Shown piece by piece: positions 16,330 through 24,779 of a DNA stretch of 64,000 nucleotides (its first letter is position 1; every line of letters starts with the position of its first letter). Under the pieces are notes generated by a model. The model was not told the DNA's origin and did not search any database. It saw nothing but the letters and a program-made list of their open reading frames with translations. Position numbers and translations under genes: made by a program. Source of the DNA: Hyphomicrobium album (GTDB lineage: Bacteria; Pseudomonadota; Alphaproteobacteria; Rhizobiales; Hyphomicrobiaceae); NCBI RefSeq assembly GCF_009708035.1, contig NZ_WMBQ01000002.1:434001-498000 (forward strand), written 5' to 3'.

Positions 16330-18597
16330 CTACCACTTGTAAGTGACGGAGCCGATCACAGATCGACGATTTCCGTAGTAGCAGCTGCCCTCCGAGTAGC
16401 AAACCGAGACGAATTCCTCATCGAAGACATTGTTTGCATTGATGGCGAACAGCATGTCCTGAAACTCGTAGCGAATGGCCGTGTCCCATAGCGTGTAAGA
16501 TGGGACGTAGAAGGTGTTCAGCATGTCTCCCGGAGTATCGCCAACGTAGCGAACGCCAGCTCCAAAGCTCAACCCATCGAATGGTCCATTCTTAAACTCG
16601 TAGTTGCCCCAGAACGATGCCATATGGGCGGGAACGGTGGTCGGCCGCTTGCCGAGGTCAACGTCGTTGCTCTTCGTGACCTCAGCGTCGTTGTAGGTAT
16701 ACGTCGCGATGAAGGTGATCTCCTCGGTCAGATTGCCGAGGCCTTCGACCTCGATGCCCTTCGTTCGGATCTCGCCGGTTTGGATGAGAAAATCGATATC
16801 TACGGGGTCGGGCGTCAGCACGTTGCTGCGGGTCAGATCGAACGCCGCGAATGTGATCGAGGTTCGAGATCCAACGGGCTGATACTTGAGGCCTGCCTCG
16901 TACTGCACGCCGGTTTCGGGTTGAAATAGGCTTCCCAACCGATCGGTGCCGGATACCGGCGTAAACGACTCCGCATAGCTTACATAAGGCGCCAATCCCA
17001 TCGGCGTGTCGTAGATCGCTCCAAGACGGTAGGTGACGGCATCGTCCTTCTGCTCGGTCGCCGTGTCGCCGATCTTGTCCCTCAGCCTGTCACTCGCCCA
17101 GTCTTTGCGCACGCCTCCAACAATGTTGAGGCTGTTCCACAGCTTCATCTGATCCTGGACATAGAGGCCCGTCTGATCCGCCGTCTCTTGATCGTCAAAT
17201 AGCAGGTCGGGTGTGGTGACGGGTGCGCCGTAGACTGGATTGAAGATGTTCAACCCGTCGATGGCACCCTGGTACATGTTCGTCTTGAAGTACGCCTTCG
17301 AGTAATCAATGCCGGCGATGACGTCGTGCTTCATGAATCCGGCATCGAACTTATACTGGGCACGAGAGTCGACGGCGAAGCGCTCGGACTCTTGGAATCC
17401 CAACCTTGCGCGTCTCGCTATCGTTTGCTGGTCGGCTTGCAGACCGCGGTTTTGAATCTGATGCCGGTCGTAGCTAGAAGAGGCGAAGCGCGCGATCTGA
17501 TGAAGGCTGAAGGCGTCTGTAACCTGAGTGTCGAAGATGTAGCCGGCCGTGTAACTCGTCCGCTCGAAATCCGACCAGGCTGGCTCGCCGGTAAACCGAC
17601 TGACTGGAATCTTGCCGTTTGGGTTGAACAGCACTGTTCCCATGGCGGGTAGGCCATCGAGAAACGATGTATCGTCGCGCTGGAAGCTCGAGAGAAGCGT
17701 TAGCGTCGTGTCCCTCGAGTCGGACCGGAACGTCAGCGATGGCGCAAGATACACACGATCATCGGGCACGTAGTCGACCTGAGTATCGCTGTCACGTCCA
17801 AGGAAGGTCAGTCGATAGAGGACATTGTCCGTGTTGGAGGCACGACCGCTAAAATCGAACGCGGCTTGGTACCGGTCGAACGATCCTGCTTGGAACTGTA
17901 CTTCGCGCAGATCAATGTCGGTCGGTCTCTTAGTAACTAGATTGACGATGCCTCCGGGCATCCCCTGCCCGTAGAGTACTGACGCCGGACCTTTCAGGAC
18001 CTCTATCCTTTCCAGACCATACGGCTCGGTGACGCTATCGAAGCCGCGAAACATTTCGCGCAATCCGTCCCGATAGACCGACAGATAAGGCGTTGTGAAC
18101 CCGCGAATAGAAAACGACTCTGTCGTCGTATCGGCCGTATCGCCAGCTTGAACACCAGCGGTGTACCGCAGCGCTTCGTTGAGATTCTGAACGTTGCGGT
18201 CGTCCATCTGCTGGCGCGTGACGACGGAAATCGCCTGCGGGATTTCGATGAGGGGAGTGTCGGTCTTGGTACCTGTCGCGGTGCGCGTCGCAACGAGCCC
18301 ATCAACGGGGCCGTACGCCGTTTCGCCAGAGCCATCGGAGGGCATTTTCTGAGGCGGCGCAGGTTGCGGGCTTGCGACAGGCGCCGCAGCCACGGGGCTC
18401 TTTTTGGCAGATTGCTTTTTGGCTTTCTTCTTCGCCTGATCACCCTCAACGACAAGCGGCGGTAACTGACTGTTTTCGGGCGCCAGAGCTGGTGTCGGCG
18501 CAGCCGGGGTCTCGCCGGCTGTCTGTGCTAGGACGGCAGGACTGAATGGAAGGAAGACGGAGCACGCAACGACAACGAGAATACGCAACTGATACAT
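16330..18597 (-). CDS. TonB-dependent siderophore receptor
   Basis: This is a 755-residue outer-membrane receptor. A signal peptide occupies about residues 1-24 (cleavage after PAVLA), followed by a Lys/Pro-rich linker. The plug domain (~110-220) has TDTPLIEIPQAISVVTRQQM, SIRGF and LERIEVLKGPASVLYGQG. A 22-strand-type barrel follows, ending in the aromatic SVTYKW. The C-terminal CYYGNRRSV motif is typical of ferric-siderophore receptors of the FhuA/FoxA kind. The ligand cannot be named. G+C is visibly lower than in neighbouring core genes, and the gene lies inside the putative pyrE island. No clear iron-regulator box was recognised upstream. Confidence 0.93.
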   Translation of the reverse strand: MYQLRILVVVACSVFLPFSPAVLAQTAGETPAAPTPALAPENSQLPPLVVEGDQAKKKAKKQSAKKSPVAAAPVASPQPAPPQKMPSDGSGETAYGPVDGLVATRTATGTKTDTPLIEIPQAISVVTRQQMDDRNVQNLNEALRYTAGVQAGDTADTTTESFSIRGFTTPYLSVYRDGLREMFRGFDSVTEPYGLERIEVLKGPASVLYGQGMPGGIVNLVTKRPTDIDLREVQFQAGSFDRYQAAFDFSGRASNTDNVLYRLTFLGRDSDTQVDYVPDDRVYLAPSLTFRSDSRDTTLTLLSSFQRDDTSFLDGLPAMGTVLFNPNGKIPVSRFTGEPAWSDFERTSYTAGYIFDTQVTDAFSLHQIARFASSSYDRHQIQNRGLQADQQTIARRARLGFQESERFAVDSRAQYKFDAGFMKHDVIAGIDYSKAYFKTNMYQGAIDGLNIFNPVYGAPVTTPDLLFDDQETADQTGLYVQDQMKLWNSLNIVGGVRKDWASDRLRDKIGDTATEQKDDAVTYRLGAIYDTPMGLAPYVSYAESFTPVSGTDRLGSLFQPETGVQYEAGLKYQPVGSRTSITFAAFDLTRSNVLTPDPVDIDFLIQTGEIRTKGIEVEGLGNLTEEITFIATYTYNDAEVTKSNDVDLGKRPTTVPAHMASFWGNYEFKNGPFDGLSFGAGVRYVGDTPGDMLNTFYVPSYTLWDTAIRYEFQDMLFAINANNVFDEEFVSVCYSEGSCYYGNRRSVIGSVTYKW

Positions 18598-19371
18598 GAC
18601 GCCCTCACACGCAAGCGCCCCTTTCTATACTTTGCGAGTACAGGATCCGAGGCCCTTAAATCAATTTCGAGGCCATCGTGTCCAAAGAGACACTGCCACG
18701 CGCCCATCCAGCAGTCGCCGGAGCTCCGGTCGAAGTTCCAGGCGGACGTTCTTTCGCAATTTGCGCGTCCTTGACGACGCGACCGCTTGTGGCCGTAGCT
18801 GGCGTGCCGCGGGCTGGCGCTTTCTTCCGCTTCTGACCCTAAGCTGAGGACTGAGATGTCAGCGGCGAACGTCTGCTGTTGGCCCCCAAGCGAACTCCGG
18901 AAAGTGAGCACTAACCTCCGGTATGGAATTCGGCGGGCTGCGTCCCGCCCGTCCATGGCCGGTCTACCCCATGCGCTTGAATCATGTCGTGCTCTAATGG
19001 GAAGTGGACTCCCGAGCATCTGCACGGGATGCGCGGGATGCAAACCAGTAAAGTCGCCAAATGCGAGAAATTACGTCGCGTCGACCAACCGGCTCCGACG
19101 GCGTCATGGGCAAGATGATCGATGCGCAATCTATCGTCGTCGCCTCGAGGCGACGAGATGGTACGGTCACGAAGGCTCGATCCTGCGCTTTCGTGTTTTC
19201 CATTCGATAGCGCTGGCGGTTCTCGTCGGCATTGGTCATGGGGCAGGGCTACGCCTGCCTAGCCGTTCTCGCGCCTTGGAAAAAAGCAGTAGAGCCGATT
19301 TCAACGGATGCGCTACCCTGGGATGGACAATCGGCGCCCCTTCACAGCCGTAGATCGGGAGAGCGAAGGCC
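18598..19371. other. 774-base gene-poor region between siderophore receptor and iorA
   Basis: No ORF here has a recognisable product or good ribosome site. The right-hand part holds an open but unconvincing frame. The stretch includes the receptor's promoter region and degenerate copies of a Hyphomicrobiales intergenic repeat around 18781-18898 (core like TCTGCTgTTGGCCCccAAGC). The iorA ribosome site (GGGAGAGCGAAGG) is at its right end. It looks like eroded sequence. Confidence 0.5.
18781..18898. repeat. Degenerate copies of an intergenic GGCCC-centred repeat
   Basis: Three related pieces, GACCGCTTGTGGCCGTAGCT, TTCCGCTTCTGACCCTAAGC and GTCTGCTGTTGGCCCCCAAG, lie at 18781, 18825 and 18871. They resemble the two copies at 28336-28433 (GTCTGCTTCGGGCCCCTAGC, TGTCCGCTTCTGGCCCATAG). 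Repeats of this wording are common between genes in rhizobia and cause spurious ORF calls. Confidence 0.55.
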
Positions 19372-19824
19372 ATGGCAAACCTCACCGTGAATGGAGAGAA
19401 GCGCACTTTCAGTGGCGATCCGAACTTGCCACTGCTCTGGTACCTGAGAGATGAGGTCGCTCTCACGGGCACCAAATTCGGCTGCGGCGTCGGCGTCTGC
19501 GGCGCCTGCACTATCCATCTCGATGGCGAGGCTGTGCGCTCCTGCTTGACGACGATCGCCATGGCGGACGGCAAGTCGGTCACGACCATCGAGGGCTTGA
19601 GCCCCGACGGCGAGCATGCCGTGCAGAAGGCATGGCGGCAGCTCAGCGTCCCCCAGTGCGGCTATTGCCAGGCCGGACAGATCATGCAGGCGGCGGCACT
19701 CCTCACCAAGAACCGCGCCCCCTCCGATGAGCAGATCGTGGAGGAGATGTCGGGCAATCTCTGCCGGTGCGGTTGCTATCAGCGCATCCACGCGGCGGTT
19801 CGTCTTGCGGCGGGAGGAGTTTGA
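19372..19824 (+). CDS. iorA: [2Fe-2S] subunit of a molybdenum hydroxylase (IorA-like)
   Basis: The 150-residue electron-transfer subunit has two [2Fe-2S] sites. The plant-ferredoxin-type site is CGVGVCGAC near residue 39-47 with a later Cys (VRSCLT). The second is CGYCQAGQI near 103 and [10 protein letters not shown] near 134. Length and motifs match the small subunit of isoquinoline 1-oxidoreductase and aldehyde oxidases of the xanthine dehydrogenase family. It is co-transcribed with the large subunit, whose ATG lies 2 bases after its stop. The true substrate may differ from isoquinoline. Confidence 0.92.
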   Translation: MANLTVNGEKRTFSGDPNLPLLWYLRDEVALTGTKFGCGVGVCGACTIHLDGEAVRSCLTTIAMADGKSVTTIEGLSPDGEHAVQKAWRQLSVPQCGYCQAGQIMQAAALLTKNRAPSDEQIVEEMSGNLCRCGCYQRIHAAVRLAAGGV

Positions 19825-19826
19825 TC

Positions 19827-22193
19827 ATGTTGCACTATCTGGAGCAGGAAGGGCGCAAGGCGCCAACGCCGCCATCGACAGCGATCATTGAGAACGTGAG
19901 CCGGCGCCACTTCGTTGGCGGGGTGCTGGCGGCGTCGGGTCTGGTTCTCGCGGTCCGCATTGCGCCCGCGAGCGCACTCGAGCCCCTGAAGCCCTACCCG
20001 ACCGGCGGACAGACGATGCCGCACGGCTACGGCATGGCCCACGATCCGCACGTCTACGTCGCGATCGCCCCCGACGGCGCGGTCACCATCGTCGCGCACC
20101 GCTCCGAGATGGGCACCGGCATTAGAACGAGCCTCCCGCTAGTGATCGCCGACGAGATGGAGGCGGACTGGTCGCGCGTGAAGCTGGTGCAGGCGCCAGG
20201 TGATGAGCCGCGCTACGGCAACCAGGACACCGATGGCTCGCGCAGCATGCGCCATTTCATTCAACCCATGCGGGAATGCGGCGCCGCGATGCGGCAGATG
20301 CTGGAGACGGCGGCCGCCACCAAGTGGGGCGTCGATGTCTCGCGCTGCCGCGCGAAGGCGCATCACGTGGTGCAGCTCGATCCGGCGAAAAAGGAAACCG
20401 GGGAGAGGCTCGGCTTCGGCGCGCTGGCGGAAGCTGCCATGGCGCTACCCGTGCCGGCGCGTGAGACGCTACTTTTCAAGACGCCGGACGAATTCACGCT
20501 CATGCGCAAGGGCGAGACCAAGATCGTCGACCTTCACGACATCACCACCGGAAAGGCCGTTTACGGCGCCGACATCCGCTTGCCGGGCATGAAGTTCGCA
20601 GTGATGGTGCGACCGGCGGTCGTGGGCGGAAAGGTCAAATCCTTCGACGACGCCGCGGCCATGAAAGTGCCGGGCGTCGAAGCCGTCCACGAGATCGAGG
20701 GCGTATTTACTGTGCCGCGCAAGTTCGGCCAGCTCGGTGGCATTGCCGTCGTCGCCAGCTCGACATTCGCCGCCATCCAGGGCCGCGACGCTCTGCAGGT
20801 CGAATGGGATGACGGTCCCAACGCCAGCTACGACTCGGCCGCTTACAGTAAGGCCATGGCGGAGACGGCGGCGAAACCCGGCAAGGTGATCCGCAAACAG
20901 GGCGACGCCGATGCGGCCTTCAAGGCGGCAAAGACCACGTTCACCGGCGAGTACCACTCCCAGCATCTCGTGCAGGCGTCGATGGAACCGCTTGTCGCCG
21001 TCGCACGCATCGCCGACGGGAAGGCGGAGGTGTGGGCGCCCATTCAAAGCCCTTATGGCGCGCGCAAGGACATCGCCGAGGCGCTCAAAATGCCGATCGA
21101 GAATGTCACCGTGCATGTGACGCTGCTCGGCGGTGGCTTCGGGCGCAAGTCGAAGTGGGATTTCATGATCGAGGCGGCGCTCATCTCGCAGAAGCTCGGC
21201 GGCGTGCCGGTGCTGCTGCAGTGGACGCGCGAAGACGATATCCGCCACTCGTTCTACCACACGACATCGGTTGAGCGCATCGAGATGGCCATCGATGATG
21301 CGGGCAGCGTAACGGGTTGGCGGCATCGCACCGTGGCGCCCTCGATCATCTCGACTTTCCAGGAGGACAACGGCTACCAGTTCCCGATCGAGTACGGCAT
21401 GGGCTTCGTGAACACGCCGTTCGACATCCCCAATGTCAGTTGCGAGAACGGCCCGGCGATGGCGCACACGCGCATCGGGTGGTATCGCTCGGTGTCGAAC
21501 ATCCCGCGCGTATTCGCGGTGCAGTCGGCCGTGTGCGAGGCGGCCCACCAGCTCGGCCGGGACCCGAAGGATTTCCTGCTCGAGCTCATCGGCCCCGATC
21601 GCAAGCTCGACCCCAAGGCCCTCGGGTTCCCCGAGGACTTCTGGAACTATGGCGATCCCTACGAGGAGTTCCCGATCGACACGGCGCGCCTCAAGCACGT
21701 CGTGCGCATCGCGGCCGAGAAGGCCGGCTGGGGTAAGAAGCTGCCCGAGCGGCATGGCCTCGGCATTGCCGCCCACGTCGCCTGGCAGACATGTGTCGCA
21801 ACCGTCGTGCATGCGGCCGTCGACACGGATGGAACCATCCGCGTCCCGGAAGCCACGACGGCGGTCGATTGCGGCTTTTACGTCAATCCCGAGCGCATCC
21901 GCTCGCAAATCGAGGGCGCCGCCGTCATGGGCATGTCACACGCGCTCTACAGCGGCATCACCTTCAAGAACGGCGCCGTGGAGCAGGGCAACTTTTCAGA
22001 CTTCAACATCGCCACGATGGGCAACTACCCGCAAAGCGTAACGGTGCACATCGTCGAGGCGCCTCCCGGCACGCACGCCGGCGGCATAGGAGAGCCGGGC
22101 CTGCCGCCGTTCGCGCCCGCGCTCGCTAATGCCGTTTTTGCCGCGACGGGCAAGCGTCTGCGCAACATGCCGATGGGCGAGAAGGTGACTTGA
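19827..22193 (+). CDS. iorB: Molybdopterin-binding subunit of molybdenum hydroxylase (IorB-like), Tat-exported
   Basis: A 788-residue subunit from the ATG at 19827, preceded by GGGAGGAG; the in-frame start at 19767 would lie inside iorA. A twin-arginine signal, SRRHFVGGVLAASGLVLAV, lies near residues 24-42, pointing to a periplasmic enzyme. Family landmarks are HRSEMGTGIRTSLPLVIADE, LLGGGFGRKSKWDF, GWYRSV and the C-terminal HAGGIGEPGLPPFAPALANA with the catalytic Glu region. With IorA it hydroxylates N-heterocycles or aldehydes, passing electrons to a cytochrome. No cytochrome c subunit, XdhC-like chaperone or cofactor genes are adjacent, so maturation must rely on genes elsewhere. Confidence 0.92.
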   Translation: MLHYLEQEGRKAPTPPSTAIIENVSRRHFVGGVLAASGLVLAVRIAPASALEPLKPYPTGGQTMPHGYGMAHDPHVYVAIAPDGAVTIVAHRSEMGTGIRTSLPLVIADEMEADWSRVKLVQAPGDEPRYGNQDTDGSRSMRHFIQPMRECGAAMRQMLETAAATKWGVDVSRCRAKAHHVVQLDPAKKETGERLGFGALAEAAMALPVPARETLLFKTPDEFTLMRKGETKIVDLHDITTGKAVYGADIRLPGMKFAVMVRPAVVGGKVKSFDDAAAMKVPGVEAVHEIEGVFTVPRKFGQLGGIAVVASSTFAAIQGRDALQVEWDDGPNASYDSAAYSKAMAETAAKPGKVIRKQGDADAAFKAAKTTFTGEYHSQHLVQASMEPLVAVARIADGKAEVWAPIQSPYGARKDIAEALKMPIENVTVHVTLLGGGFGRKSKWDFMIEAALISQKLGGVPVLLQWTREDDIRHSFYHTTSVERIEMAIDDAGSVTGWRHRTVAPSIISTFQEDNGYQFPIEYGMGFVNTPFDIPNVSCENGPAMAHTRIGWYRSVSNIPRVFAVQSAVCEAAHQLGRDPKDFLLELIGPDRKLDPKALGFPEDFWNYGDPYEEFPIDTARLKHVVRIAAEKAGWGKKLPERHGLGIAAHVAWQTCVATVVHAAVDTDGTIRVPEATTAVDCGFYVNPERIRSQIEGAAVMGMSHALYSGITFKNGAVEQGNFSDFNIATMGNYPQSVTVHIVEAPPGTHAGGIGEPGLPPFAPALANAVFAATGKRLRNMPMGEKVT

Positions 22194-22263
22194 AATGACC
22201 CGCTGAAGCGGACACCAAACCGGCAGTGCCCCGTAGCCGTTGCACGTCAGTGGTGAAACAGAC

Positions 22264-23724
22264 TCATAGATCGTTGTAGGCCCGCTCGCCGTGCTCCGTA
22301 AGATCAAGGCCGACACGCTCGCTTTCATATTTGGGACGCAAGCCGATCGTGTAGTCCAGGACCAAGTAGATGATGGCGGAGCCGAAGCCGGACCACACCA
22401 GCGTCAGGAGCACGGCTTTGCACTGCGCCAGCATCTGCGTGCTCATCACATAAGTGGCCACCGCCTCGCCCGGCCGCGAGACATACTCGGCTACACCGGT
22501 GCCGCCGAGGTGCGGATTGACCAGCAGGCCAGTGCCGAGCGCGCCGATGATGCCGCCGATGCAATGGACGCCAAACACATCGAGGCTGTCGTCGTAGCCG
22601 AGGGCGCTTTTCACCGCCGTGCAGAAGAAGAAGCAGACGCCGCCGGTGACGACGCCGAGTGCCAGGGCGCCCATCGGGCCGGCGAACCCGGAAGCCGGTG
22701 TCACGGCGACGAGGCCGGCGACGGCGCCGGTGATCAGCCCGAGCATCGTCGGCTTACCTTTGGTCGCCCACTCGGCGAACATCCAGGAAAGCGCCGCCGT
22801 CGCCGTGGCGCCGAACGTGTTGCCCATGGCGAGCGCGGCTGTGCCGTTCGCCTCAAGGTTCGAGCCGCAGTTGAAGCCGAACCATCCGACCCACAGGAGC
22901 GAAGCGCCAACCATCGCAAGCGTCAAGGAATGCGGTGGCATCGGCTCCCGGCCATAACCCACGCGGGGCCCGAGGATCATCGCGCCGACGAGAGCGGCGA
23001 TGCCGGCATTGGTGTGCACCACCGTCCCGCCGGCGAAGTCAATGGCCCCCCATTGGAAGGCCAAGCCGGCATCGTGCAGGACCACGTCGAGGTGGTTCTG
23101 CGCGTCGATCCTGGCGAGACCCGTCGCTTGCGACACCTCGCGCGCCGCATTGGCGATGGTATCGGGACCGGCCCAATACCAGACCATGTGCGCGACGGGG
23201 AAATAGACGAACGTGACCCAGAGAACCGTGAACACGATCAGCGCGGAGAACTTCATGCGCTCGGCGAAGGCGCCGACGATGAGCGCCGGCGTGATAGCGG
23301 CGAACGTCATCTGAAACCAGACGTAGGCGTATTCGGGCACGTAGACGCCGTTGGAAAATGTTGCCGCTTCCGAGCTTGGCGTCACGCCGCGCAGGAAGGC
23401 CTTCGAGAATCCGCCGATCCAGTCGTTGAACTGGCCGCCGTTCGTGAAGGCGAGGCTGTAGCCGTAAAGCATCCAGAGGACGCACACGAGGCAGACGATC
23501 GTGAACACCTGCATGAGCATGCTGATGGCGTTCTTGGTGCGCACCAGGCCGCAGTAGAACAGCGCCAAGCCCGGGATGGTCATCAACAAGACCAGCACCG
23601 TCGAGATCATCAGGAAGCCGGTGTCGCCCTTGTTGGGAGCGGCGAGCGCCGCCGTCGGCACGAGCACGAGCGCGAGGCTCAACGGCAACCAGGAGCAAGA
23701 CCTCGCGTTGAGCGGCAGCATCAT
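22264..23724 (-). CDS. amtB: Ammonium transporter (Amt family) with an extra ~33-residue loop
   Basis: This 486-residue protein from the ATG at 23724 follows GGGGGAACGAG; an upstream start at 23763 adds 13 residues. It has a signal-like N-terminus (LPLSLALVLVPTAALA) and eleven membrane segments. Amt landmarks include TIPGLALFYCGLVR, MVWYWAG, GGTVVHTNAGIAALVGA, FNCGSNLEANG and DSLDVFGVHCIGGIIGALG with the twin His residues. Between MVWYWAGPD and WGAIDFAGG there is an insertion (ANAAREVSQATG ... VVLHDAGLAFQ) of about 33 residues absent from E. coli AmtB. No glnK gene precedes it, which is unusual. It lies in the putative island. Confidence 0.93.
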   Translation of the reverse strand: MMLPLNARSCSWLPLSLALVLVPTAALAAPNKGDTGFLMISTVLVLLMTIPGLALFYCGLVRTKNAISMLMQVFTIVCLVCVLWMLYGYSLAFTNGGQFNDWIGGFSKAFLRGVTPSSEAATFSNGVYVPEYAYVWFQMTFAAITPALIVGAFAERMKFSALIVFTVLWVTFVYFPVAHMVWYWAGPDTIANAAREVSQATGLARIDAQNHLDVVLHDAGLAFQWGAIDFAGGTVVHTNAGIAALVGAMILGPRVGYGREPMPPHSLTLAMVGASLLWVGWFGFNCGSNLEANGTAALAMGNTFGATATAALSWMFAEWATKGKPTMLGLITGAVAGLVAVTPASGFAGPMGALALGVVTGGVCFFFCTAVKSALGYDDSLDVFGVHCIGGIIGALGTGLLVNPHLGGTGVAEYVSRPGEAVATYVMSTQMLAQCKAVLLTLVWSGFGSAIIYLVLDYTIGLRPKYESERVGLDLTEHGERAYNDL

Positions 23725-23984
23725 GTTCTCGTTCCCCCGGGGCGCGATGCCCGACGCTGACATTAGCTGCGAGCGCGGGCAGAAACGACACCCACCACTG
23801 CACGCGATTTGAGCACGCTGCTTTAAATGAAGTCAGCACAGCAACTTAACGCGGCCACAAATCCGAACTACGAATACTTTTGCACGTGCGAGAACGTGAA
23901 CGTCTTTGTTACGGATTCAATTGCACCATTCGTAGTGGAACACGTCGTCTGCAATTTCTGCGACGCGCTGATGGGACAAACGGC

Positions 23985-24704
23985 ATGGGGCGCCGTGACG
24001 AACCGGAACTGGATGAACTATCGAAGCTGCTGAGGCGCCTCGAGACCATGGAGGTCGCGCCCAGGCAGGAGAGTTCGCGCAAGCCCGAGCCCGATGCTGC
24101 TCAGCCGCAGGCCGAGTATGTTGGCGCGTTGCGCGGCGCTGCGCCCGCCAAAGTTTCCGATGACCGGCGCGGATCATCTCACGACAAAGGTGCGCATCGC
24201 GGGCTCGACGCGCAGTCGCAAGCCGACGGGAACGCGCGCTCATCCAGCACGACGGCGATTGTCATCGGCGCAACGACGGCGGCCGTCGTGTCATCGGTCA
24301 TCGTTGCCGGCCTCGTGATGTGGACCAACGGCGGTCAAAAGAACGACGACGAGCGCCGCCTGACGTTCTACGCGCCCTCCGGGCCGGCTGCGAAAGCGCC
24401 TGCAGCCCGGCCCACGGATTCCTCGCCGCCGACGAACGCACAGGTGCTTCTGCAGCGCGCCGATACATACCTGCGCAGCGGCAAGCCCGGCGAGGCGCGG
24501 ATCGTGCTGGAGCAGGCGGCGCAGCTCGGCTCAGGCGTTGCCGCACTGACGCTGGGCGCCATGTATGATCCTGGCCGTACCACCCAGTTCAGCAACCTCG
24601 AGATCAAAGCCGATCCGACCGTGGCACGTGCGTGGTACGAGCGCGCCAAGGACCTCGGCGTCGCCGAGGCTAACGATCGCTTGGAAGAACTCGCCGCGAG
24701 ATGA
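23985..24704 (+). CDS. Single-pass membrane protein with Sel1/TPR-like C-terminus, linked to the dynamin-like pair
   Basis: The 239-residue product from the ATG at 23985 (weak ribosome site) begins with a charged cytoplasmic part (DELSKLLRRLE). One membrane helix follows at about residues 109-131 (TTAIVIGATTAAVVSSVIVA). A Pro/Ala linker leads to a helical-repeat C-terminus (AQVLLQRADTYLRSGKPGEARIVLEQAA..., YERAKDLGVAEANDRLEELAA), which resembles Sel1/TPR repeats. It lies 75 bases before the first dynamin-like GTPase gene, same strand, so it may anchor or scaffold those GTPases at the membrane. An in-frame start at 23880 is possible but gives an implausible N-terminus. Function unknown. Confidence 0.7.
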   Translation: MGRRDEPELDELSKLLRRLETMEVAPRQESSRKPEPDAAQPQAEYVGALRGAAPAKVSDDRRGSSHDKGAHRGLDAQSQADGNARSSSTTAIVIGATTAAVVSSVIVAGLVMWTNGGQKNDDERRLTFYAPSGPAAKAPAARPTDSSPPTNAQVLLQRADTYLRSGKPGEARIVLEQAAQLGSGVAALTLGAMYDPGRTTQFSNLEIKADPTVARAWYERAKDLGVAEANDRLEELAAR

Positions 24705-24779
24705 ACGTAGTCGGGGGATGGGATCGTTCGGACTGAGCGGCCCGATTGTAAGTCGTCGCCAAAAGTTTGGAGTTGGCGC

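Noticed and set aside
18856-19353. 165-codon rightward frame between the siderophore receptor and iorA
   Set aside because: No ribosome site and no family signature; it overlaps degenerate intergenic repeats known to produce false ORFs.
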